Translations under genes and position numbers: made by a program
Notes under the pieces: model-generated
Databases searched by the model: none
Seen by the model: only the letters and a program-made list of their open reading frames with translations
What the model was told of the DNA's origin: nothing
Assembly (NCBI GenBank): GCA_003501835.1
Contig: DNOU01000233.1
Location: 8,455-16,640 of the forward strand
Length of the DNA: 8,186 bases
Direction of reading: 5' to 3'
DNA from: Anaerolineaceae bacterium
GTDB taxonomy: Bacteria > Chloroflexota > Anaerolineae > Anaerolineales > Anaerolineaceae
In this document: positions 1 through 5,816 of the stretch, piece by piece
How the letters are laid out: each line of letters starts with the position of its first letter
Numbering within the stretch: the first letter of the stretch is position 1

Positions 1-853
1 TGTGATTTTTTGCTCCTTTGGTGACATGCTGCGGGTGCCTGGATCTCATGGAGACCTCTTTTCAATCCGTGCCAGGGGTGGTCAGATCAGGGTGGTTTAC
101 TCACCGCTCGATGCAGTCAAACTGGCCCAGGCTAACCCTGACAGGCAGGTGGTGTTCTTTGCAATCGGCTTCGAAACCACCGCACCAGCAAATGCCATGG
201 CGGTCCTGCAGGCAAAAGCGCTTCATCTGAACAACTTTTCTGTCCTGGTGTCGCAAGTGATTGTGCCACCCGCCATGGAAGCCATCCTCTCGTCGCCCAC
301 CAATCGCGTACAGGGATTCCTGGCAGCCGGGCATGTCTGCTCGGTGATGGGTTACTGGCAATACCCTCCCATCGCAGAAAAGTACGGGGTTCCGATCACC
401 GTGACCGGGTTTGAACCATTGGACCTGCTGAACGGTATTTTGATGAACGTGCGCCAGTTGGAAGCGGGTAAAAACGAGGTCGATAATGCTTATACACGAG
501 TCGTCAACCGCGAAGGAAACCGTTCTGCCCAACAAATGATCGACCAGGTTTTTCAAGTCTGTGACCGCAATTGGCGGGGTATCGGTCTCATTCCACAAAG
601 TGGTTTATGCCTTCGACCGGAGTTTGATGATTTCAACGCAGAAGCCCGTTTTAATGTGGGCGAGATCCAGACCCGTGAATCGGAAATCTGCATCGCCGGC
701 CAGGTACTGCAAGGGATCAGTAAACCCACGCGCTGTCCAGCTTTTGGAACGCTTTGCACCCCGGAAAATCCTCTGGGTGCCACCATGGTCTCCTCCGAAG
801 GTGCCTGTGCAGCCTATTACCGATACGCGCGGACTGAAAGTGTAAAGGCATGA
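1..853 (+). CDS. hypD: HypD, [NiFe]-hydrogenase maturation protein (5' end outside window)
   Basis: HypD is the cytoplasmic iron-sulfur scaffold that, with HypC, carries the Fe(CN)2CO group during [NiFe]-hydrogenase maturation. The reading frame enters from the left edge (first full codon at base 2) and 283 residues are visible. Family length is about 365, so roughly 80-90 N-terminal residues, including the GPGCPVC active-site region, lie outside. Visible family motifs are FGDMLRVPGS at visible residues 6-15, IGFETTAPA at 55-63, GFLAAGHVCSVMGY at 105-118 and the C-terminal CPAFGTLCTP ... MVSSEGACAAYYRY block at 245-275. Four C-terminal cysteines (visible residues 230, 245, 252 and 269) can ligate the [4Fe-4S] cluster. 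Two cysteines common nearby in relatives are replaced here, by Ala in CIAG and Thr in GATMVS. The stop codon overlaps the start of hypE (ATGA), so the two are probably translationally coupled. No internal stop or frameshift is seen. Confidence 0.96.
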   Translation, partial: VIFCSFGDMLRVPGSHGDLFSIRARGGQIRVVYSPLDAVKLAQANPDRQVVFFAIGFETTAPANAMAVLQAKALHLNNFSVLVSQVIVPPAMEAILSSPTNRVQGFLAAGHVCSVMGYWQYPPIAEKYGVPITVTGFEPLDLLNGILMNVRQLEAGKNEVDNAYTRVVNREGNRSAQQMIDQVFQVCDRNWRGIGLIPQSGLCLRPEFDDFNAEARFNVGEIQTRESEICIAGQVLQGISKPTRCPAFGTLCTPENPLGATMVSSEGACAAYYRYARTESVKA

Positions 854-1923
854 ATTCCGAATCCATACCGAATTTTGAAGGCGCTGTCTGCCCGGTTCCC
901 CTGCGGCACCACGACACGATTGTCATCGGTCATGGCTCTGGCGGAAGGATGACCCAGGAACTCATCCAGGAGATCTTTCAACCTCATCTCGCCTCTCCAC
1001 AGCTATTGGCGGGTAATGATTTTGCAGAAGTGAAACCGGGATCTGCATCACTCTCCCGGCTGGCAATTTCCACGGATTCGCACATCGTGTACCCCCTCAC
1101 TTTTCCCGGAGGGGATATTGGCCGTCTGTCTGTCTGCGGTACAGTCAACGACGTGGCCATGTCCGGTGCCATTCCCGTAAGCCTTACAGCGGGATTCATC
1201 CTCGAAGAAGGGCTTTCCACTTCGCTGCTCGAGTCAATCGTTGTCTCAATGTCAAATGCAGCACAAGAAGCCGGGGTGCAGATCATTGCAGGCGATACCA
1301 AGGTGGTTGAAAAAGGGAAAGCAGACCAGCTCTTTATCAACACCACCGGTTTTGGCTGGATTCCTGAAGGTGTAAATATCAACGGCTCCCGGGCAAAGCC
1401 AGGGGATGTGGTACTGATCTCCGGCACCCTTGGCGACCATGGGATTGCCGTGCTGGCTGCCCGGGGAGAACTTGGATTTGAAACTGAGATTCGCTCTGAC
1501 GTGGCACCCCTGAACCACCTGATCCAGGCAGTAATACAGGCAGCTCCCAATATCCATGTTTTGCGCGACCCCACACGCGGCGGTTTGGCAACAACGCTTA
1601 ATGAGATCGCCTGTCAGAGCCAGGTATGTATCACGCTGGAAGAAAGCAGGGTTCCGGTCAAACCTGCTGTAGGCGCAGCCTGCGAAATGCTGGGTTTTGA
1701 TCCCCTATATGTGGCAAATGAAGGAAAAGTCATCGTAATCGCACCGCCTGATGAGGCAGAATCTGCTCTTGCCGCCCTGCAGAGTCACCCCCATGGCAGG
1801 GATGCAGCCATCATTGGCAGGATAGGCGAATCACCCAAATCAAGAGTTCTATTGAATACCCGGATTGGCGGCACCCGTATCCTGGATGTCTTGGCGGGTG
1901 AGATGTTGCCCCGAATTTGTTAA
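850..1923 (+). CDS. hypE: HypE, carbamoyl dehydratase of [NiFe]-hydrogenase maturation
   Basis: HypE dehydrates, with ATP, the thiocarboxamide that HypF places on its C-terminal cysteine. This produces the thiocyanate that donates CN to the iron held by HypC-HypD. The 357-residue protein belongs to the AIR synthase/PurM-like fold. Visible motifs are GHGSGGRM at 27-34, STDSHIV at 74-80 and CGTVNDVAMSGA at 96-107 (nucleotide-binding half), GDTKVVEKGKADQ at 148-160, and RDPTRGGLATTLNEIA at 239-254. The C-terminal PRIC at 354-357 ends in the modified Cys357, so the active residue is intact. The start overlaps the hypD stop by four bases, and the N-terminal stretch CPVPLRHHDTIVIGHGSGG is usual for longer HypE proteins. 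It is the last gene of the hyp block here. No terminator hairpin follows it, so some read-through into the next genes is possible. Confidence 0.97.
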   Translation: MNSESIPNFEGAVCPVPLRHHDTIVIGHGSGGRMTQELIQEIFQPHLASPQLLAGNDFAEVKPGSASLSRLAISTDSHIVYPLTFPGGDIGRLSVCGTVNDVAMSGAIPVSLTAGFILEEGLSTSLLESIVVSMSNAAQEAGVQIIAGDTKVVEKGKADQLFINTTGFGWIPEGVNINGSRAKPGDVVLISGTLGDHGIAVLAARGELGFETEIRSDVAPLNHLIQAVIQAAPNIHVLRDPTRGGLATTLNEIACQSQVCITLEESRVPVKPAVGAACEMLGFDPLYVANEGKVIVIAPPDEAESALAALQSHPHGRDAAIIGRIGESPKSRVLLNTRIGGTRILDVLAGEMLPRIC

Positions 1924-1933
1924 CGCCATGATG

Positions 1934-1961
1934 TTGACACGCGCTGCAACTCTTTTATACT
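1934..1961 (+). promoter_or_regulatory. Predicted sigma-70-type promoter for the methyltransferase/deacetylase pair
   Basis: The 67-base gap after hypE holds a perfect -35 hexamer TTGACA (1934-1939), a 16-base spacer, and a -10 hexamer TATACT (1956-1961) matching five of six consensus bases. Transcription would start near 1968, giving a leader of about 20 bases that contains the ribosome-binding site GAGGG (1983-1987) just before the ATG at 1991. Position and strand both fit a promoter for the downstream pair. No operator-like repeat is evident around it. This is a pattern match only; no expression evidence is available. Confidence 0.7.
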
Positions 1962-1990
1962 TATTTCATCTCAAACACTGACGAGGGAAA

Positions 1991-2791
1991 ATGAAGATCG
2001 AATTTCAAGAGACCACCAAGGATCTTGCCAAACGTATTGACATCCATAACAAGTTTGGCGCCCGTGATATTGATGCATGGATGCTGGACCTGATCAATTT
2101 GCAGCCTGGCAGCAAGATCCTGGATGTCGGCTGCGGTTCAGGCAAGCAGTGTTTTTCTTATTATGACCGATTGAATGGAAATGCAGCCATTACCGGCGGG
2201 GATGTTTCCGAAAATCTTCTACAACAGGCTCGCGATGAAGATGCCCGCCGACACAGCGGGATGAAATTCGTGCACCTCGATTTTAACAAGCCGTTTGAAT
2301 TTGCCGAAAATGAGTTTGATTTCGTCTCCTGCTGTTTTGCAATCTATTACGCTGAAAACGTGCCTTTTACCATAGGTGAAATGCACCGTATAACCAGGCC
2401 GGGCGGTCGCCTTTTTACAACCGGTCCCATGCCTGAAAACAAGAAGATCTTCTACGATATCATTCGCGAAGCCACCAACAAACCCATTCCGCCCATGCCA
2501 GGCAGTTCGCGTTATTCCTCAGAGTTTCTTTCAACCATTAAATCTCTTTACCACAAAGTGGAAGTTCATATCTTCGAGAATCCATTGACATTTACATCTG
2601 TCGAGCCTTACATCGAATATACCCGGGCATCCATGTCTGAAGACCGCAAGCTTTGGTCAACCTTCTTCCAGAGCAGCGGCGATTTTGAAAATATCATCCA
2701 TTCGATCACGGAAGCTGCCAAAAGGAGACTCGATCAGGATGGCAGGCTGGTGATGACCAAGGTTGTTGGCGGATTCCTCGCCACCAAGTGA
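1991..2791 (+). CDS. Class I SAM-dependent methyltransferase
   Basis: This 266-residue soluble protein has the Rossmann-like methyltransferase pattern. Motif I is ILDVGCGSG at 43-51, the SAM-binding glycine loop. The acidic end of the second strand is GGDVSENLL at 69-77, an Asp follows strand three (HLDF, Asp97), motif IV is FDFVSCCFAIYYAENV at 109-124, and HRITRPGGRLF at 132-142 is the helix and strand after motif IV. The C-terminal part from about residue 150 has no motif I recognise and probably sets the substrate. The start ATG follows GAGGG with a short spacing of about 3-4 bases, and no other in-frame start nearby is better. Its stop overlaps the putative GTG start of the deacetylase gene, so the two products probably act on the same pathway. 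Family level is secure; the methyl acceptor (sugar, lipid or small metabolite) is unknown. Confidence 0.88.
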   Translation: MKIEFQETTKDLAKRIDIHNKFGARDIDAWMLDLINLQPGSKILDVGCGSGKQCFSYYDRLNGNAAITGGDVSENLLQQARDEDARRHSGMKFVHLDFNKPFEFAENEFDFVSCCFAIYYAENVPFTIGEMHRITRPGGRLFTTGPMPENKKIFYDIIREATNKPIPPMPGSSRYSSEFLSTIKSLYHKVEVHIFENPLTFTSVEPYIEYTRASMSEDRKLWSTFFQSSGDFENIIHSITEAAKRRLDQDGRLVMTKVVGGFLATK

Positions 2792-3444
2792 GCAAAATGA
2801 ATACCGACATGAAGTTTTTTGGTCGAAAAGTTTGCTTCATCGGTGCCCACCCTGATGATATAGAGCTTGGTTGCGGTGCCCTGATTGCCCACATCTCGAA
2901 GACATCCGAGGTTTTGTGTGTCACTCTCTCTGACAATCAAAAAAACCCCCTGCTGACGAAAGTGGTGGATGAACTCTACGCCAGTATGGCAGTGCTGGGA
3001 GTGGCAAAGGATCACGTTGTGGTTGGTGAATTCGAAACCCGTCGTTTTCCGTATTCGCGTCAGGAAATCCTTGAATACTTGATTCAGTTGAAGCAAGATT
3101 TTCACCCGGATGTGGTTTTCGTTCACACCAAGGCGGATCTGCACCAGGACCATGGCACGGTGACCGAGGAATCGCTGCGTGCCTTTCGCGGAATCAGCGT
3201 TCTCGGTTTTGATGTTCTCCGCAGCAGCTATGGCTTCTTTCCCAACTTCCTGGTGGAAGTGACCGTGGAAGATGTCGAACGGAAATTAGAGGCATTAAGC
3301 CAGTACCGCACTTATAAAGACAAATACTACTTCAACCCGGAAGTCACCCGTGCCACCATGATTCGCCATGGTGCACTTGCCGAACGTCCCTATGCCGAAG
3401 GATTTGATATCCTCAGGATCATTGGTTCATTCGATTCCATCTAA
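2788..3444 (+). CDS. PIG-L/LmbE family zinc-dependent deacetylase
   Basis: Members of this family hydrolyse N-acetyl groups from amino sugars; examples are GlcNAc-PI, mycothiol and bacillithiol precursors, and glycan or antibiotic intermediates. The 218-residue protein (counting from GTG 2788) carries the signature AHPDD at 20-24, followed by ELGCGA. The metal-site motif HTKADLHQDHGTVTEE runs from 113 to 128, with His119 and His122. The C-terminal YAEGFDILR at 202-210 is also typical. His21, Asp24 and His122 would be the zinc ligands, and Asp23 the likely general base. No signal peptide is present. The GTG start gives a four-base GTGA overlap with the methyltransferase stop. An ATG at 2797 is a credible alternative, and neither has a strong ribosome-binding site. 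The exact substrate is not determinable; pairing with a methyltransferase suggests amino-sugar or glycoconjugate modification. Confidence 0.88.
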   Translation: MSKMNTDMKFFGRKVCFIGAHPDDIELGCGALIAHISKTSEVLCVTLSDNQKNPLLTKVVDELYASMAVLGVAKDHVVVGEFETRRFPYSRQEILEYLIQLKQDFHPDVVFVHTKADLHQDHGTVTEESLRAFRGISVLGFDVLRSSYGFFPNFLVEVTVEDVERKLEALSQYRTYKDKYYFNPEVTRATMIRHGALAERPYAEGFDILRIIGSFDSI

Positions 3445-3480
3445 AAATACTGCGGAAGCTCTGGCTTCCGCAGTATTCTA
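3445..3480. terminator. Bidirectional intrinsic terminator between converging operons
   Basis: A perfect inverted repeat has 14-base arms at 3446-3459 and 3464-3477 and a 4-base loop TCTG (3460-3463). The arm begins AATACTGCGG and has a GC-rich centre. On the plus strand it is followed by CTATCTTTTG, a modest T-tract. On the minus strand the arm ends in AA/TT pairs that continue into a run of five U. It begins one base after the deacetylase stop (3442-3444) and ends directly against the Rieske gene stop (3478-3480), so one element serves both operons. Confidence 0.88.
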
Positions 3481-3816
3481 TCTTTTGACTACTCCAACTT
3501 CAATCATCCCGTCCACTTCTCTTACCGGGTAATGGGGAATATCCTTCACAGCTGGCAATCGCAGCACTTTTCCCGTGCGAATATCAAACCTTGCGCCATG
3601 TCGCGGACAAATGATCTCAAATCCTTCCAACTCGCCATCACCGATGGCGCCATGATCGTGACTGCATACATCTCCGGTGGCAAAAATACCCTCGCGGGTG
3701 GCGAAGAGAACGATGGACTGACCTTCAATTTCGAAGAATAAACGCTCTCCAACAGGAATTTCATTCATCGGAGCGATTTGGTAATACTTGTATTCAGTAT
3801 CGATCATTTCGGTCAT
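3478..3816 (-). CDS. Rieske [2Fe-2S] ferredoxin, last gene of the suf operon
   Basis: This is a small soluble electron carrier of 112 residues. The Rieske cluster ligands are Cys51 and His53 in CSHDHG and Cys70 and His73 in CPRHGARFD, with 16 residues between His53 and Cys70. The extra disulfide cysteines of bc1-type Rieske proteins are absent, as is any signal or membrane segment. It therefore resembles the ferredoxin components of ring-hydroxylating dioxygenases and NirD-like domains. The ATG at 3816 is chosen over an upstream one at 3843 because AAGGAG lies six bases before it and because it follows the sufU stop by one base (TGA C ATG). Such ferredoxins are found in SUF operons of several Gram-positive and related phyla. 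Electron supply to cluster assembly is a plausible role but is inferred. No oxygenase partner is visible nearby. Confidence 0.9.
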   Translation of the reverse strand: MTEMIDTEYKYYQIAPMNEIPVGERLFFEIEGQSIVLFATREGIFATGDVCSHDHGAIGDGELEGFEIICPRHGARFDIRTGKVLRLPAVKDIPHYPVREVDGMIEVGVVKR

Positions 3817-3817
3817 G

Positions 3818-4219
3818 TCAATCTCCTTCCACCAATTCATCACTGGCTTCGCCCAACCCGTACACGCCTGCTTTGAGGATCTTTAGAGAGAGCAGGGCGC
3901 ACTTGAGACGCACCGGACCCAGTTCAATACCCAGCAATTCAAGCACATCATTCTTTGTCAATTTCTTGATTTCTTCCACCGGTTTGCCGATGATCGAATC
4001 CAGGAGCAGATCGGCACTGGCCTGGGATATGGCGCAGCCGTGTCCGTCAAAAGCAGCTTCAGTGACCAGACCCTCTCCATTTACCCTCAGGTCAATCCGG
4101 ATATGATCACCACATAAAGGATTCTCATCTTCGAAAGAAATGTCGTAAGGATCCAGGTGACCCCGATGGTCAGGATTCTTATAATGTTCAATGATCACTT
4201 CACGATAAAGATCGTCCAT
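3818..4219 (-). CDS. sufU: SufU-type sulfur-transfer / Fe-S scaffold-like protein
   Basis: SufU accepts persulfide sulfur from SufS and hands it on to the SufBCD scaffold. This 133-residue protein starts MDDLYREVIIEHYKNP, the typical family opening. The zinc and acceptor residues are Cys36 and Asp38 in PLCGDH, Cys62 in GHGCAIS, and Cys107 in RLKCALLSLK. The Lys before Cys107, where IscU has His, places it on the SufU side of the family. However, the gap from Cys62 to Cys107 is 45 residues, close to E. coli IscU (43) and shorter than Bacillus subtilis SufU (62), so the usual SufU insertion is missing. The gene lies nine bases after sufS, the normal partner, and one base before the Rieske gene. 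The ribosome-binding site is weak, which fits translational coupling. Confidence 0.92.
   Translation of the reverse strand: MDDLYREVIIEHYKNPDHRGHLDPYDISFEDENPLCGDHIRIDLRVNGEGLVTEAAFDGHGCAISQASADLLLDSIIGKPVEEIKKLTKNDVLELLGIELGPVRLKCALLSLKILKAGVYGLGEASDELVEGD
3823..3830 (-). promoter_or_regulatory. Ribosome-binding site fixing the Rieske gene start
   Basis: Read on the minus strand this is GGAAGGAG, six bases before the ATG at 3816. It lies inside the end of sufU. It is a much better match than anything before the upstream in-frame ATG at 3843, so the nine-residue N-terminal extension is unlikely to be translated. Confidence 0.75.
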
Positions 4220-4228
4220 GGATATCCA

Positions 4229-5479
4229 TCAATTAAAGAGTTTGTTTACTTTCTCAAGCGAGACCACCATTTGATCAATCTCGCTGCGCGTGTTGTAAAG
4301 GTAATAAGAGGCACGGGTTGTTGCCGGAAGGTTGTAGCGGTCGTGAAGCGGCATTGCGCAATGATGCCCCGCCCGCACAGCAATCCCGTCAGCATCGAGT
4401 ACCTGTGCCACGTCATGGGGATGTACTCCCTCGAGCGTGAAAGCTGTCACGCCGCCCCGCTTGTCCGCCTCAGGACCCAGGATCCGCAGCCCCCTGACCA
4501 TCGCCAGTTGTTCCATGGCGTACGCCACCAGGTCGTGCTCATGCGCGGCAATTGTGTCCATCCCCACGGAATTCAGATAATCAATCGCCGCCCCAAAACC
4601 AGCGGCTTCCGCAATTGCAGAAGTGCCTGCTTCGAACTTGTAAGGCAATTCATTGGGTGAAAATGACCTCAAATACACTCTCTTGATCATGTCCCCGCCA
4701 CCCAGGAATGGAGGCATGGCTTCCAAGAGATCTTCCCTTCCCCAAAGCACACCAATGGCAGTTGGACCGAGCATCTTGTGCGCTGAAAACGCAAAGAAAT
4801 CAATCCCCAGGTCCTGCATATCCACCTTCATGTGCGGAGCTGATTGTGCACCATCCACCAGTACCACCGCCCCCACCTCATGAGCCTGGTCGGTCATCAC
4901 CTTCACCGGGTTGATCGTGCCAAGAACGTTGGAAACCTGGGTAAAACTGACCAGCTTTGGATGCTGCTCGAGCAGCCTGTGGTAGGATTCCTGGTCCAAC
5001 TCACCCTGATCATCAACCCGAATGAATTCAAGACGAATCCCTTTTTCCGCCGCCAGCATTTGCCAGGGGACCAGATTTGAGTGATGTTCCATTTCGGTCA
5101 AGATCACCAGGTCTCCCGCGTTGAGGAATTTTCGTCCCCAGGTGTAAGCCACCAGGTTGATGGATTCTGTCGTATTCCGGGTAAAGATCACTTCACGGGT
5201 CCTGGGTGCATGGATGAATTTCGCCACTTTCTCGCGGCTGGATTCGTACATGGCAGTTGCTTCTTCAGCCAGGGTGTGCACCCCGCGGTGAATATTGGCA
5301 TTCGTCAAGCGGTAGTATCGATCCATCGTGTCGATCACCACTGCAGGTTTTTGAGAGGTCGCGGCGGAATCGAGGTAGATCAAAGGGATTCCCGGTTTGA
5401 CCTCTCGGTCAAGAATGGGGAAATCCTTACGGAATATATTTTCCCAGGCTGTAGTCTGATTGATCATCTGAATTGTCAT
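4229..5479 (-). CDS. sufS: SufS, group II cysteine desulfurase
   Basis: SufS is a PLP enzyme that removes sulfur from L-cysteine as an enzyme-bound persulfide and passes it to SufU. From ATG 5479 it has 416 residues, close to the roughly 406 of known SufS. PLP-site features are EHHSN at 131-135 (His stacking on the cofactor), VDGAQSAPH at 208-216 with Asp209, and the Schiff-base Lys235 in FSAHKMLGPT. The persulfide Cys374 lies in AVRAGHHCAMPL. The N-terminal IYLDSAATSQKP at 34-45 is also typical. The ATG shares one base with the preceding stop (TAATG), implying coupling. An ATG at 5467 is the alternative start. The frame stays open upstream to 5644, but that part overlaps the neighbouring gene and has no homology-like content, so it is excluded. 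All catalytic residues are intact. Confidence 0.95.
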   Translation of the reverse strand: MTIQMINQTTAWENIFRKDFPILDREVKPGIPLIYLDSAATSQKPAVVIDTMDRYYRLTNANIHRGVHTLAEEATAMYESSREKVAKFIHAPRTREVIFTRNTTESINLVAYTWGRKFLNAGDLVILTEMEHHSNLVPWQMLAAEKGIRLEFIRVDDQGELDQESYHRLLEQHPKLVSFTQVSNVLGTINPVKVMTDQAHEVGAVVLVDGAQSAPHMKVDMQDLGIDFFAFSAHKMLGPTAIGVLWGREDLLEAMPPFLGGGDMIKRVYLRSFSPNELPYKFEAGTSAIAEAAGFGAAIDYLNSVGMDTIAAHEHDLVAYAMEQLAMVRGLRILGPEADKRGGVTAFTLEGVHPHDVAQVLDADGIAVRAGHHCAMPLHDRYNLPATTRASYYLYNTRSEIDQMVVSLEKVNKLFN

Positions 5480-5754
5480 TAACCCGCAACTGCCTTCCTG
5501 GCAGGCATCCGTATATGAGGAGAGTGCTGCGGGAACCACAGGATATGATCCGGCACCATCCAACCGTCCGTCAAATAGACATTTGTCCTGAACTGCACTG
5601 CCACCATCTTGGGATCCACCTGCACCACAATCCCTTTCAGCCACCCGCGAACGCGTTCATTGTTTTTATCATGATCGCAATACACCTCGACGGTATCGCC
5701 GACGTCGTATAAAAATTCATGATCGGGGGGTCTCATAAAGGGAACTTGTGCCAT
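5479..5754 (-). CDS. Uncharacterised 91-residue protein inside the suf operon
   Basis: I do not recognise this protein. It lies between sufD and sufS and its stop overlaps the sufS start by one base (TAATG), so it is evidently expressed with the Suf proteins. The ATG at 5754 is preferred over one at 5772 because GGAG lies eight bases upstream. The sequence reads as alternating beta strands: TVEVYCDH at 21-28, RVRGWLKGIVVQVD at 34-47, MVAVQFRTNVYL at 50-61 and DGWMVPDHILWF at 63-74. The Gly, Trp and hydrophobic spacing resembles a small SH3-like or Tudor/KOW-type barrel; that is an inference from pattern only. It has one Cys (26) and several His (12, 28, 70, 77, 80), with no obvious cluster motif, signal peptide or membrane segment. 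A role as adaptor or regulator of the SUF machinery is possible but unsupported by direct evidence. Confidence 0.82.
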   Translation of the reverse strand: MAQVPFMRPPDHEFLYDVGDTVEVYCDHDKNNERVRGWLKGIVVQVDPKMVAVQFRTNVYLTDGWMVPDHILWFPQHSPHIRMPARKAVAG

Positions 5755-5762
5755 TTTTCCAT

Positions 5763-5766
5763 CTCC
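5763..5766 (-). promoter_or_regulatory. Ribosome-binding site fixing the start of the 91-residue protein
   Basis: GGAG on the minus strand lies eight bases before the ATG at 5754. The upstream in-frame ATG at 5772 has only an A-rich leader, and the GGAG falls inside that longer reading, so 5754 is the better start. The 62-base spacer between sufD and this gene otherwise shows no clear promoter or terminator. Confidence 0.6.
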
Positions 5767-5816
5767 AAACATAAAGATTTTTCTTTGAATTCTAGCATAT
5801 TGAGCTTAAATCAAAC

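Noticed and set aside
101..598. Minus-strand open frame of 165 codons opposite hypD
   Set aside because: The hypD motifs run uninterrupted on the other strand and the antisense product shows no recognisable domain.
984..1574. Minus-strand open frame of 196 codons opposite hypE
   Set aside because: hypE is complete and well conserved in this stretch; the antisense product is rich in Ser, Pro and Arg with no family motif.
4157..4660. Plus-strand open frame of 167 codons opposite sufS and sufU
   Set aside because: It lies antisense to two genes with intact catalytic motifs, has no recognisable domain, and its composition is that of a shadow frame.
5081..5482. Plus-strand open frame of 133 codons opposite the sufS 5' half
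   Set aside because: It is antisense to conserved SufS sequence, and I see no convincing ribosome-binding site or domain.
5480..5644. Possible 55-residue N-terminal extension of SufS
   Set aside because: The extension overlaps the small protein in another frame, lies outside the usual SufS length, and a start at 5479 gives normal length and a TAATG junction.
5773..5786. Small AT-rich inverted repeat AAAGA-AAAA-TCTTT in the sufD downstream spacer
   Set aside because: A five-pair stem of mostly A-T is too weak to be a terminator or a clear operator.
5755..5816. Possible internal promoter between sufD and the small protein (TTGATT and TAGAAT on the minus strand)
   Set aside because: The two hexamers are only 14 bases apart, too close for a normal promoter, and no better -35 lies at 16-18 bases.
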